Assembly: GCA_023383015.1 (NCBI GenBank)
Contig: JAHDXW010000004.1
Span: 1-64,000 of the forward strand
DNA: 64,000 nucleotides
Reading direction: 5' to 3'
DNA from: Paracoccaceae bacterium
GTDB taxonomy: Bacteria > Pseudomonadota > Alphaproteobacteria > Rhodobacterales > Rhodobacteraceae
The translations under genes and the position numbers were made by a program. Under the pieces are notes generated by a model. The model saw only the letters and a program-made list of their open reading frames with translations, was not told the DNA's origin and made no database searches. Shown here piece after piece: positions 37,811-46,405 of the stretch. Position 1 is the stretch's first letter. Each line of letters starts with the position of its first letter.

Positions 37811-38302
37811 TCACGCGGCCGCCAGAGCGCGCTGCAGAGGGGCGGCGCCCCAGGCGGCAAGGCGGGCAATCAGCACTGCCAGCGCCTCGCCGGCCGCGCG
37901 CTCGCCCGCCGGCGACAGCTCGAGCGCAAGGGCCAGCGAGGCCGGCTGAACGGCCACCAGCGCCATGCGGGGCGGCATCCGGCCAAGGAGGGCGACCGCG
38001 CCCATCAGGTCCGAAAGCCCGATCTGGTGGGGCGAGATGCGGGTCCGGAAGAACGCCGGCACCGCCTCCCCGACAATCTCGCGCACCGTGCCGGGCGGGG
38101 CGCCGAGATCGGCGCAGTCGACGATCACCACGGCCTCGGCGGCGGCGACGGCATCAAGCAGGTCCATCCCCGAGGTGCCGCCATCCACCGCCTCGACGCC
38201 AGCCGGCAGGTGGAAGCGAGCCGCCAGCCGGTTCACCACATGCACCCCGATTCCCTCGTCCGAGAGCAGGATGTTGCCGACGCCGAGGACGAGCACCGCC
38301 AT
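37811..38302 (-). CDS. hupD: HupD, hydrogenase large-subunit protease
   Basis: A 163-aa endopeptidase of the HybD/HyaD family that trims the C-terminus of the large subunit after nickel insertion. Gly-Val-Gly-Asn-Ile-Leu-Leu-Ser-Asp-Glu-Gly-Ile-Gly-Val-His holds the first nickel-sensing Glu (about 16) and Asp-Gly-Gly-Thr-Ser-Gly-Met-Asp-Leu-Leu follows. It lies 1 bp after the large subunit gene. Confidence 0.95.
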   Translation of the reverse strand: MAVLVLGVGNILLSDEGIGVHVVNRLAARFHLPAGVEAVDGGTSGMDLLDAVAAAEAVVIVDCADLGAPPGTVREIVGEAVPAFFRTRISPHQIGLSDLMGAVALLGRMPPRMALVAVQPASLALALELSPAGERAAGEALAVLIARLAAWGAAPLQRALAAA

Positions 38303-38303
38303 A

Positions 38304-40010
38304 TCAGAACGCCCGCACCGCGACGATCGGACGACGCTCGGTGTCGGCCATGTGGATCGCGCAGGAGATGCAGGGATCGAAGCTGTGGACGGTCCGCAGC
38401 ACCTCGAGCGGCAGTTCGGCATCGGCCACGGGGTTGTCGATCAGCGACGCCTCGTAGGGGCCGGGGCGGTCCTGCTCGTCGCGCGGCCCGGCATTCCAGG
38501 TCGAGGGCACCACGCACTGGTAGTTGCGGATCTTGCCGTCCGCGATCACCACCCAGTGCGACAGCACGCCCCGTGGCGCCTCGTGGAAGCCCACGCCCTG
38601 GACCTCCTCCTTGGGGAACACCGGCCGGTTGAAGGTGTCGGTGTCGCCGGTGGCGATGTTCTCCATCAGGAGCGTCCACTGCTTCTCGAGTTCCTCGTGC
38701 AGCACCGCGCAGCGGATCGCACGGGCGGCGATGCGTCCGACCGTCGAATGCACCGCCGCGAGCGGGATGTCCGTCCCCGCCACCGCGCCCGCCTGGGTCA
38801 GCAGCCTGGTCAGGTGGCGGGTGGTGGGTTCGTGCCCGGCCGCGGCCATCGCCAGCACGTTGGCCAGCGGCCCGACCTGCGCGCGCTCGCCCATGAAGGT
38901 CGGCGCCTTGATCCAGCTGTATTTGCCCTCGTCCTGGAAGTCGGTGTAGTTCGGCCGCGTCTCGCCCTGGAAGGGATGCAGCGCGTCGCCGGCGCCGTAG
39001 TCGTACCAGCTGTGCTTGACCGCCTCCTTCACGCCATCGCGGAAGAAGGCGTCATCGAAGCTCGGGATGCCGCGGAAGGCGGCCAGGTCGGCGTTGGGCA
39101 CATAACCGCCGGGCAGGGCGAAGGTCGTGCCCATCTCGTCGAGCGGCATGTCGGGCACCGAGAGGTAGTTGGTCACGCCCGCGCCATAGCCCGTCCAGTC
39201 GGCATAGAGCGCGCCCACCGCGGCGACATCCGACATCATCGCGTTGTGCACGAAGTCGCCCAGCTGGTCGATCAGCGCCTTAACCGCCTGCAGCCGCTCA
39301 AGGGTCAGCGTCGACTGGCTGTCCATGTTGATGGCATTGGTCACGCCGCCCACGGTCAGGTTCTGGATGTGGGGTGTCTTCGACCCGAGGATCGCGACGA
39401 TCTTGTTGGCTGTCCGCTGCACCTCGAGCGCCTGCAGGTAGTGGGCCGCCGCCATCAGGTTGGCGTCGGGCGGCAGCTTCATCGCCGGATGCCCCCAGTA
39501 GCCCGAAGCATAGATGCCAAGCTGACCCGACTGCACGAAGGTGGTCAGCCGGTCCTTTGCATCCTGCATCGCCAGCCGCGAGTTGCCGCGGTAGTCCGAG
39601 AGCGAGGCGGCAAGCGCGGACGCGCCCTCCGCCGAGCCTGACAGCGCCGAGACCAGATCGACCCAGTCAAGCGCGGCGAGATGGTAGAAGTGCACGATGT
39701 GGTCGTGCACCGCATGCGCCGCGATGATCAGGTTGCGGATGTACTGGGCGTTCTTCGGCACCGGCAGCTTCAGCGCGTTCTCGACCGCCCGCACCGATGC
39801 CACCGCATGGACCGTGGTGCACACGCCGCAGATCCTCTGGGTGATCGCCCAGGCATCGCGCGGGTCGCGTCCCTGCAGGATGACCTCGATCCCGCGCCAC
39901 ATCTGGCCCGACGACCAGGCCTTGGTGACACGGCCTGCGTCGACCTCGACGTCGATGCGCAGGTGGCCCTCGATCCGGGTGATGGGGTCGATGACGATGC
40001 GGGTGCTCAT
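38304..40010 (-). CDS. hybC: [NiFe] hydrogenase large subunit (HybC/HupL type)
   Basis: A 568-aa catalytic subunit with the Ni-Fe site: Arg-Ile-Cys61-Gly-Val-Cys64 and Asp-Pro-Cys547-Ile-Ser-Cys550-Ala-Ile-His553. A 15-residue tail follows His553 and should be removed by HupD. The partner genes in order (small subunit, HybA, HybB, then this) point to the group 1c Hyb type, which oxidises hydrogen and feeds quinone. It carries no signal and is exported with the Tat-tagged small subunit. Confidence 0.95.
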   Translation of the reverse strand: MSTRIVIDPITRIEGHLRIDVEVDAGRVTKAWSSGQMWRGIEVILQGRDPRDAWAITQRICGVCTTVHAVASVRAVENALKLPVPKNAQYIRNLIIAAHAVHDHIVHFYHLAALDWVDLVSALSGSAEGASALAASLSDYRGNSRLAMQDAKDRLTTFVQSGQLGIYASGYWGHPAMKLPPDANLMAAAHYLQALEVQRTANKIVAILGSKTPHIQNLTVGGVTNAINMDSQSTLTLERLQAVKALIDQLGDFVHNAMMSDVAAVGALYADWTGYGAGVTNYLSVPDMPLDEMGTTFALPGGYVPNADLAAFRGIPSFDDAFFRDGVKEAVKHSWYDYGAGDALHPFQGETRPNYTDFQDEGKYSWIKAPTFMGERAQVGPLANVLAMAAAGHEPTTRHLTRLLTQAGAVAGTDIPLAAVHSTVGRIAARAIRCAVLHEELEKQWTLLMENIATGDTDTFNRPVFPKEEVQGVGFHEAPRGVLSHWVVIADGKIRNYQCVVPSTWNAGPRDEQDRPGPYEASLIDNPVADAELPLEVLRTVHSFDPCISCAIHMADTERRPIVAVRAF

Positions 40011-40028
40011 TGGATCGGACCTTTCGGA

Positions 40029-41180
40029 TCAGGCCTGCGCGGGCGCGCGGCGGGTCGCGTGCAGCACGGGGAAAAGCTTGACGAAGCTCAGATAGAGCAG
40101 GATCTCGAGGGCGATGATGCCGATTGTCACCGTCAGTTCGGGGACCGATGGCGCATAGCTGTAGCTGCCGACGGGATGGTAGGCGACAAGATAGGCGGCA
40201 AAACGGTAGAGAGCGCCGAAGAGGATGATGGCCAGGCCGGCCAGCAGCATCAGCGGCTCGCTGCGCCGCCAGGCGGGCGACAGGCACACCGCGGTGGCAA
40301 ACAGCGCCAGCGCCGTCTCCACCCAGAAGGTCGCCGCCGCGGCGCTGCCCGCGAAGACCCCGCCCAGCGCTCCGCGCACCATCAGCCCGACGAAGCGCCC
40401 GGCCACCCACACCAGCAGGAGCCAACCCACGACCCGGGCGATCCGCACGATCAATCGGTGCTCGGAGGGTCGCCGGAAGCTGTGGCTGACGGTCGTCGCC
40501 TCGGCGATCACCACACCCCAGCCCATCGCCAGGGCGGAGGTGACGAACAGCAGCGGCAGGAACGGCGTCTGGTAGACCGGGTCGATCTTGGTGCCGAGCA
40601 CGATCAGCGCCGAGCCGAGCGAGGACTGGTGCATGAACGGCAGCACGATGCCCAGGGCGATCAGGAGCCACATGATGCCGTCGATGCGCCGCTGCCAGCC
40701 GGTCCAGCCGAGCCGCTCGAGGATCGCCGGCGAGAACTCCAGCCACAGCACGACGACGTAGAGCATCACGCAGAGGCCGATCTCGAGCATCACCGAGTTG
40801 GGGTTCATGTGCCAGGGCAGCACGAGGTTGTAGAACTGCCACCAGCGGCCGAGGTCGATCAGCACCGCCGCCCCTGCGAGCGTGTAGCCGAACAGGCCGC
40901 CCAGCAGCGCGGGGCGCATCAGCGGGCTGTGCTCGCCGCGGTTGAAGACGTAGATCAGCAGCGCCATGGCAAAGCCGCCGCAGCCGATGGCCGAGCCGAT
41001 CACCACGTCGATGACCACCCAGATGCCCCAGGGATAGCCGGCGTTGATGTTGGTGACGGCGCCGAGGCCGAGGGCGAAGCGCTGGACCACGAAATAGGCC
41101 GCGACCGCCGCGAGCAGCCCGAGCACGAGCGTGAGCGGGGTGATCAGCGGCGCGCGGAGGCGTTCGGCGGAAGCGGCCAT
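40029..41180 (-). CDS. hybB: HybB, NrfD-type quinone-linked membrane subunit
   Basis: A 383-aa protein with about ten membrane helices, of the NrfD/HybB family without heme. It reads Pro-Trp-Gly-Ile-Trp-Val-Val near the second helix. It links the hydrogenase electron-transfer subunit to the quinone pool and may move protons. The start is 1 bp behind the hybA stop codon. Confidence 0.92.
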   Translation of the reverse strand: MAASAERLRAPLITPLTLVLGLLAAVAAYFVVQRFALGLGAVTNINAGYPWGIWVVIDVVIGSAIGCGGFAMALLIYVFNRGEHSPLMRPALLGGLFGYTLAGAAVLIDLGRWWQFYNLVLPWHMNPNSVMLEIGLCVMLYVVVLWLEFSPAILERLGWTGWQRRIDGIMWLLIALGIVLPFMHQSSLGSALIVLGTKIDPVYQTPFLPLLFVTSALAMGWGVVIAEATTVSHSFRRPSEHRLIVRIARVVGWLLLVWVAGRFVGLMVRGALGGVFAGSAAAATFWVETALALFATAVCLSPAWRRSEPLMLLAGLAIILFGALYRFAAYLVAYHPVGSYSYAPSVPELTVTIGIIALEILLYLSFVKLFPVLHATRRAPAQA

Positions 41181-41181
41181 C

Positions 41182-42180
41182 TCACAGCTCCCTGCCCGTG
41201 TCGCGGGCCTGACGGATGCGGTTGCGGCGGACAAGGAAGGCGACGCCGATGACTGCCAGGACCGGCGCGGCGAGCCAGCGGTAGAGGGTGTGCTGGATGC
41301 CCTCCGACAGCCGGGACGGGGCGAAGTCGGGCAGCGTCGGCAGCCCGAGGTTGGCGAAGGGCACTGCCGAGAGATAGCGCACCTGGGTGCCGCCGACCTC
41401 GGTCTCGCCAAAGGTGTGCTGCAGGTAGGCGGGCACCACGCCCTCGTGGCGCGGGCGGTCCTCGCGGATGTCGCCGCGCGGGAAGGTCGTCGTCGCGCCG
41501 GCCGCGGCGGCAAGCCGGCGGTCGGCCTCCTCCTGCAGCGCCGCGACGGGGCCGAACAGTGAGGCGCCCGTCGGGCAGACGTCGCAACAGGCCGGAATCC
41601 TGCCCTCGGCCTGCAGGTGGCGGCACATCTCGCACTTGTTGATCTTGCCGGCCGGCACCGCGAGGTCGAACTGCGGCACGCCAAAGGGGCAGCCGTAGGT
41701 GCAGTAGCGGCAGCCGATGCAGGCGTCGGGGTCGTAGCTGACGATGCCGGTCTCGGGGTCCTTGCGCATCGCCGACACCGGACAGACCGAGACGCAGGAG
41801 GGATCGACGCAGTGCAGGCAGTGGCGCTTGGCGAAGGCGAAGCCATCGCTGGCCCGGTCCTTAACCTCGGCGGTCCCGTCGCGCCACACCTTGATGACGT
41901 TCAGCGTCCGCCCGTCGAGGTCGAGTGCGGTGTCCCAGGTGCGGGCGGCGTTCCAGCCCGCCAGCGCGAAGGGCGTGTCCTCCACCTCCACGCCGTTGGC
42001 ATCCCGGCAGGCGGCGACGCAGGCCTGGCAGCCGATGCACAGGGTCGAGTCGATCAGCATCCCCACGGCCGCCGGCGGCATCTCGCGCGGCGGGCGGGAG
42101 ATCGCGGCCTCGGCCGGCCGGGCGGCGGCACAGGCCCCGCCCGCACCCGCGGCCGTCAGGAACTCGCGGCGGGTGTGCAT
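41182..42180 (-). CDS. hybA: HybA, four-cluster ferredoxin subunit
   Basis: A 332-aa electron-transfer subunit. Tat signal at the very start (Thr-Arg4-Arg5... read as Thr-Arg-Arg-Glu-Phe-Leu), four groups of Cys beginning Cys-Ile-Gly-Cys-Gln-Ala-Cys, and a C-terminal membrane helix (about 300-322) as in E. coli HybA. It passes electrons from the small subunit to HybB. The gap to hybO is 4 bp. Confidence 0.93.
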   Translation of the reverse strand: MHTRREFLTAAGAGGACAAARPAEAAISRPPREMPPAAVGMLIDSTLCIGCQACVAACRDANGVEVEDTPFALAGWNAARTWDTALDLDGRTLNVIKVWRDGTAEVKDRASDGFAFAKRHCLHCVDPSCVSVCPVSAMRKDPETGIVSYDPDACIGCRYCTYGCPFGVPQFDLAVPAGKINKCEMCRHLQAEGRIPACCDVCPTGASLFGPVAALQEEADRRLAAAAGATTTFPRGDIREDRPRHEGVVPAYLQHTFGETEVGGTQVRYLSAVPFANLGLPTLPDFAPSRLSEGIQHTLYRWLAAPVLAVIGVAFLVRRNRIRQARDTGREL

Positions 42181-42184
42181 GGCC

Positions 42185-43330
42185 TCAGGCCTCCCCGCCC
42201 TTGTCGCGCCGGCCCACGTCGCGCACCAGCATCGCACCCGCGCCGATGGCGATGCCGGCCGCTCCCGCCGCCAGCGCCGCCGCCCCGGGCGACAGCCCCT
42301 CGCCCTTCGGCGCGTCGGTCGCCGGATAGACCGACGGTGGCGTCTGGGTGCGCAGCGTCGCCAGCGCATGCACCGGCTTGTCGAAGCCGATCCCCTTCTC
42401 GGTGCAGCCGAAGCAGGGGGCGCCGTTGGCCACCGGCCAGCTGCCCTCGCCGACGTCGCCGAAGCCGATCGCCGGGCAGTTGGCATAGGTCTCGGGGCCC
42501 TTGCAGCCGATCTTGTACAGGCAGAAGCCCTGCCGGTGGCCCTCGTCGCCGAACTCGAGCGCGAAGCGGCCGGCGTCGAAGTGCGGCCGCCGCTCGCAGT
42601 TCTCGTGGATCAGCCGGCCGTAGGCGAAGCGCGGCCGGTTCTCGGCGTCCAGCGCCGGCGGCCGGCCGAAGGTCAAGAGGTGGAGCACCGTGGACAGGAA
42701 GTTGTAGGGGTTCGGCGGGCAGCCGGGGATGTTGATGACCGTCGTACCCGGGATCACCTCATGCGTGCCCACGGCGCCGGTGGGGTTCGGCCCGGCCGAC
42801 TGCACGCCTCCCCAGGACGCGCAGGAGCCGATCGCGATCACCGCCGCCGCCCCCGCAGCCGCCTCGCGCACCAGCTCGACATGGGTCTTGCCGCCCGACT
42901 TGCAGTAGATGCCGCCGTCCTTCATCGGCGTGCCGCCCTCGGTGACCAGCACGTACTGGCCGCGATACTCATCCATCACCTTGTGCTTGTGGTCGGTCGC
43001 CTGCCGGCCGGCCCCCGAGCACAGCACGTAGTGGTAGTCGAGCGAGATCAGATCGAGGATCAGCGTCTCGAGGCTCGGGTGGTAGGCGCGCAGGAGCGAT
43101 TCTGTGCAGCCCGTGCATTCCTGCCCCGACAGCCAGATGACCGGCGGGCGGGCCGGGCTCTCGGCCGCCTGCGCCATGCGCACGCCGGCCGCCTGGCTCA
43201 GGCCCATGGTCGCGGCGACACCCGCGCAGAACCGGAACAGCTGCCGCCGCGTCACCGTTCCGAAGCGGCGGATCGGGGCGTCGGGATCGGGACCCAGGGC
43301 TTCGGCTAGCTGGACGGCATAATCGGCCAT
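42185..43330 (-). CDS. hybO: [NiFe] hydrogenase small subunit (HybO type)
   Basis: A 381-aa Fe-S subunit. A Tat motif Thr-Arg28-Arg29-Gln-Leu-Phe follows a long n-region, then Gly-Gln-Glu-Cys-Thr-Gly-Cys-Thr-Glu-Ser for the proximal cluster and further Cys groups for the medial and distal clusters (near 255-320). A C-terminal helix (about 350-368) anchors it. Start at 43330 has GAGGAG upstream. It is the first gene of the hydrogenase run. Confidence 0.95.
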   Translation of the reverse strand: MADYAVQLAEALGPDPDAPIRRFGTVTRRQLFRFCAGVAATMGLSQAAGVRMAQAAESPARPPVIWLSGQECTGCTESLLRAYHPSLETLILDLISLDYHYVLCSGAGRQATDHKHKVMDEYRGQYVLVTEGGTPMKDGGIYCKSGGKTHVELVREAAAGAAAVIAIGSCASWGGVQSAGPNPTGAVGTHEVIPGTTVINIPGCPPNPYNFLSTVLHLLTFGRPPALDAENRPRFAYGRLIHENCERRPHFDAGRFALEFGDEGHRQGFCLYKIGCKGPETYANCPAIGFGDVGEGSWPVANGAPCFGCTEKGIGFDKPVHALATLRTQTPPSVYPATDAPKGEGLSPGAAALAAGAAGIAIGAGAMLVRDVGRRDKGGEA

Positions 43331-43407
43331 GGCGGGGCACTCCTCAACGGGCGGCGGGGCGGGGCGGCCCCCTGCCGCGGTTGAAGCGTGCCGGGGGCCC
43401 GGCCGCG

Positions 43408-43421
43408 ATGACAAATGTCAA
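43408..43421. promoter_or_regulatory. FNR-type box upstream of hybO
   Basis: TTGACATTTGTCAT on the minus strand, one base off TTGAY-N4-RTCAA, centred about 84 bp before the hybO start. It overlaps the stop codon of the neighbouring fnr-like gene, so the regulator gene and its likely target adjoin. Confidence 0.55.
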
Positions 43422-44194
43422 GTTTGGGGCCGGCCAGGTGCCCCCGCCGCAAGCTGCGCGACCGAGGGGATGACCAGCATCCGCCCCGACAGACGCACCA
43501 GCCCCTCGGCCTTCAGCCGCCCGAACAGCCGCGACAGGCTTTCGGGCTGGATACCCAGCATCGTCGCCAGATCGCCGCGCGCCACCGGCAGGCGCAGCTG
43601 CACCCGGTCCTCGTCCGGGCGGGCGGCGATCTGGCGGGCAAGCCGCAGGATCAGCGCCACCAGCCGGTCGCGGTTCGACAGGGCCGCGTTCTGCAGCAGC
43701 CCGCCCTGCGCCTCGTCCATCGCCGCCAGGCAGCGCTCGACCAGGGCCAGATGGACCTCTGGCGCCTCCTGTGTCAGCCGCACCGCGTCGCGCCGCAGCA
43801 GCACGCACACGGCGACCGGGGTCAGCGCTACCGCGGTGGTGCGGTGGGGACCGTTGCGCAGGAAGGCGCGGGCGCCCAGCGTGTCGCCCGGCCAGCCGAA
43901 GCCGACCAGCGCCTCGGTCCCGTTCTCATGCGTCATGCGCAGGCCGATCAGCCCGGCGGACACGCAGTAGAGGCCGAGGTTGGCGTCGCCCTCGCGGAAC
44001 AGCACCGCCCCTTCGGCCAGCGTCCGGCGGTGCCGGACGCGCCCGACGACGGCGGCGGCGCGCGGCGGCAGGCCGGCCCAGTCGCTGCGGCTGCGCACTG
44101 CGCATGACTCGCAGCCACCGGGCTGCGGCGCCGCCAGGCCGCAGGGCGCGGCATTGGGAAGGGAGGCAATGTCTGAAGCGGGATCGAACGACAT
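43418..44194 (-). CDS. Crp/Fnr-family regulator, FNR-like with atypical Cys spacing
   Basis: A 258-aa regulator: cyclic-nucleotide-fold sensor domain (about 50-160), dimer helix and a C-terminal helix-turn-helix whose recognition helix carries Glu-x2-Ser-Arg (Glu218, Ser221, Arg222), the FNR/NNR pattern that reads TTGAY. Cysteines at 18, 28, 31 and 130 could bind a [4Fe-4S] cluster, but the N-terminal order C-x9-C-x2-C differs from the C-x2-C-x5-C of E. coli FNR. It may sense oxygen, or NO like NNR. Start at 44194 is chosen by homology; no strong ribosome binding site. Two FNR-type boxes lie upstream, so it may regulate itself. Confidence 0.83.
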   Translation of the reverse strand: MSFDPASDIASLPNAAPCGLAAPQPGGCESCAVRSRSDWAGLPPRAAAVVGRVRHRRTLAEGAVLFREGDANLGLYCVSAGLIGLRMTHENGTEALVGFGWPGDTLGARAFLRNGPHRTTAVALTPVAVCVLLRRDAVRLTQEAPEVHLALVERCLAAMDEAQGGLLQNAALSNRDRLVALILRLARQIAARPDEDRVQLRLPVARGDLATMLGIQPESLSRLFGRLKAEGLVRLSGRMLVIPSVAQLAAGAPGRPQT

Positions 44195-44260
44195 CGGGGC
44201 TGCCGGAGTGACGGGCGGCTTGACTGGCCGCCAGTTGCGCCCGGCCGCGCGCCGGCTTCC

Positions 44261-44305
44261 TTGATGCAGGTCAAGCGCGGGGTGCGGTTTCTTGACTTTC
44301 GTCAT
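44261..44305. promoter_or_regulatory. Two FNR/NNR-type boxes between fnr and cytochrome c
   Basis: TTGATGCAGGTCAA (44261-44274) fits the consensus fully; TTGACTTTCGTCAT (44292-44305) is one base off. Their centres are 31 bp apart, about three helical turns, so both are on the same face. They lie between the starts of fnr (44194, minus) and the cytochrome c gene (44371, plus). Confidence 0.65.
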
Positions 44306-44370
44306 CGCGCCGGGCGCCCGGTCGGCCATCCGATGGGCCGGCGGAGCCAACTGCGGGGGTGGAGCCACAC

Positions 44371-44805
44371 ATGCGTGTTGCAGGATATCTCTTTGCGGTG
44401 GCATCGGCCGCCGCCATCGGCGCCGCGATCTTCTGGGCCAATGGCACCGAACGGGCCGGTGCCGTCACCCATCTTGCGGTCCAGGACGGCTGGCGGTTCA
44501 GCACCGCGGCGCCCTCCGGGCATGGCGCGCTCGCCCGCTGCGTCGCCTGCCACCGGGTCGAGGCCGCCGGGCCCGAGCGGTCGGCACCGGCGCTGACCGG
44601 CGTCGTCGGCGCCCCGGTCGCGCGGGCGGGATGGTTCGGCTATTCCCCGGCCCTGCGTCGCCACGGCGGGGTCTGGAGTCGCGCCCGGCTGGAGGCCTAT
44701 CTTGCCGATCCCACCGGCACCGTGCCCGGCACCTTCAAGACGCTGAGCCCGATCCGCGATGCCGCCGAGCGCAGCGCGATCCTCGACGCCCTGGGCAGGA
44801 TCTGA
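44371..44805 (+). CDS. Membrane-anchored monoheme cytochrome c
   Basis: A 144-aa protein with an N-terminal helix (about 4-23) that is likely uncleaved, and a class I cytochrome c domain with Cys57-x2-Cys60-His61. A likely axial Met is not obvious: the expected region reads Pro-Gly-Thr-Phe-Lys-Thr-Leu. The start follows GGGGTGGAG; a GTG four codons earlier is possible. By place it may take electrons from the cytochrome bc1 complex to a terminal reductase under low oxygen. Confidence 0.82.
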   Translation: MRVAGYLFAVASAAAIGAAIFWANGTERAGAVTHLAVQDGWRFSTAAPSGHGALARCVACHRVEAAGPERSAPALTGVVGAPVARAGWFGYSPALRRHGGVWSRARLEAYLADPTGTVPGTFKTLSPIRDAAERSAILDALGRI

Positions 44806-44880
44806 CCCCGTGCCCGTCCGCATCATCCCCTGCGGCAGCACCTGCCGCCCGCGCAACCTCATCCCGGAGGCAGCCCCCCG

Positions 44881-45471
44881 ATGACCACCCGCCCAGCCCC
44901 GCTGTCCCTCGCGCTCGGCGCCGCCGCGGTCACCGCAGCCGCCCCGGCCCTGGCCCATACCGGCATCCACGAGGCCTCGGGCCTCGCCGCCGGGCTCGTC
45001 CACCCGCTGGCCGGCGCCGATCACCTTCTCGCCATGCTCGCGGTCGGGCTGTGGTCGGGCTTCGTCCTGCCGCGCGCGTTCTGGGCCGGCGCCGCGGCGT
45101 TCCTCATCGCCATGGCGGCCGGCGCGGGCCTCGGCTTCGCCGGCCAGGGCCTGCCCTTCGTCGAGGCAGGCATCCTCGCCTCGGTGGTCGTGTTCGGCCT
45201 GATGACAGCGCTCGCGAGCCCGGCCCAGTCACCGGCCGTGACCGCCGCGGCGCTGGCCGCGATCGCGGGCTTCGCGCTCTTCCACGGCCACGCCCACGCT
45301 GCCGAGGCGACCGGTGCCGCCCTGCCCTATCTCGCCGGCTTCCTGCTCGCCACCGCCGGCCTGCACCTGGCCGGAATCGCCATCGCCCGCGCCGTCGCCG
45401 GACGGGTGCTGGTGCTGCGCGGCATCGGTGCGGCGATCGCCGCCTCGGGGCTGTTGCTGATGGCCGGCTGA
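44881..45471 (+). CDS. hupE: HupE/UreJ nickel permease
   Basis: A 196-aa protein: signal-like N-terminus ending Ala-Leu-Ala-His and six membrane helices. The marker His-Pro-Leu-Ala-Gly-Ala-Asp-His-Leu-Leu-Ala-Met (about 41-52) is that of HupE/UreJ, nickel (diffusion) channels. It would supply nickel to the hydrogenase encoded on the other strand. It ends at a strong hairpin. Confidence 0.92.
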   Translation: MTTRPAPLSLALGAAAVTAAAPALAHTGIHEASGLAAGLVHPLAGADHLLAMLAVGLWSGFVLPRAFWAGAAAFLIAMAAGAGLGFAGQGLPFVEAGILASVVVFGLMTALASPAQSPAVTAAALAAIAGFALFHGHAHAAEATGAALPYLAGFLLATAGLHLAGIAIARAVAGRVLVLRGIGAAIAASGLLLMAG

Positions 45472-45478
45472 CGGCCCC

Positions 45479-45521
45479 GCGGCCCTCACCCGGCCCCCGC
45501 GGGCGGCCGGGTGAGGGCCGC
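45479..45521. terminator. Bidirectional terminator between hupE and ytfE
   Basis: A perfect 17-bp inverted repeat (left arm 45479-45495, right arm 45505-45521) with a 9-nt loop, placed between two convergent stop codons. There is no T tract on either side, but it is the longest perfect hairpin that I saw in the window. Confidence 0.75.
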
Positions 45522-45532
45522 GGCTGCCCGTG

Positions 45533-46198
45533 TCAGCCGCGCGCCCCCTCGAAGCGGGGAAACAGCACCTCGTTCTCCAGATGCATGTGGCGCACGAGGT
45601 CAGAGGCGAACTTCTCCAGCCCCGCGTAGAGCGCCTGCCAGGACCTGCAGGCACCCGCGGGCGGCACGAATCCGTTCGTTAGGTGCTCCAGCGCACGAAG
45701 CTGCTCGGCGTGGCTGTCGTGCTCGTGGCGCATCATCGCGATCGGATGCACGATCATCGGATGACCGCCGCCAAGCATCATCGGGAACAGCACATGCTCT
45801 TCCTTGGTCATGTGCTCGTCCATCTCCTCGAACACCTGCACGAGCAGATCCGACAGCCCCGCCGGCGCGTCCTCGCGCTCGCCGTGAACCGTCTCCACCT
45901 TGGCGGCGAGCGGGATCAGTTCGTCCAGCTCGGCCCGGTGGGTGGCGTGATAGCGGCCGAGGATGTGGGCAATCAGCGCGTCGGTTGCCTCGGGGACGGC
46001 CGCGGCGGCGTCGGTGCGCAGCGCCACAAGCCCGGCCAGCAGGCGGTCGGCGTCGATCCCCCGCTCGGCCGCGGTCTCGGCGAGCGTCTTGCCGGCGCCG
46101 CAGCAGAAGCTGATGCCCTGGCGGCGGAACAGCCCCGCCGCGCCGGGCAGGCTGGCGGCGACGTCGCCGACACGGGACTGAAGCGAGAGGTCGGTCAT
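45533..46198 (-). CDS. ytfE: Iron-sulfur cluster repair di-iron protein (RIC/YtfE/DnrN)
   Basis: A 221-aa protein: N-terminal ScdA-like domain with Phe-Cys-Cys-Gly near 31-34 and a hemerythrin-like di-iron domain (His-Ala-Thr-His near 84-88, Asp-Glu-His-Met-x3-Glu-Glu-His, His-Glu-His-Asp and His-Met-His-Leu-Glu-Asn). It repairs Fe-S clusters damaged by NO or peroxide. NsrR or FNR/DNR commonly control it; I see no clear box upstream. It fits the NO theme of the window. Confidence 0.93.
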   Translation of the reverse strand: MTDLSLQSRVGDVAASLPGAAGLFRRQGISFCCGAGKTLAETAAERGIDADRLLAGLVALRTDAAAAVPEATDALIAHILGRYHATHRAELDELIPLAAKVETVHGEREDAPAGLSDLLVQVFEEMDEHMTKEEHVLFPMMLGGGHPMIVHPIAMMRHEHDSHAEQLRALEHLTNGFVPPAGACRSWQALYAGLEKFASDLVRHMHLENEVLFPRFEGARG

Positions 46199-46405
46199 GC
46201 ACGGGCTCCTTCGGGGCCGGATTCGCGCGGGATGCGCGGGCGCCTCGAATAGGCACCTACCGTACCCATTCCTGGCCCGGAATCGGACATGATGCCCCAG
46301 CCGCCCTTCCGGCCGCTGCCGTTAGCGGCAACAGCGGCCTTGTCACATGGCCGTGACTTCGGCAGTCTAACGGCTGCGGCATACGCGGCAACAGGAGACA
46401 TATCG

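Noticed and set aside
46340-46357. Pho box upstream of ugpB
   Set aside because: TTGTCAC-ATGG-CCGTGAC resembles a PhoB site in the first half only; the second half is closer to an inverted than a direct repeat.
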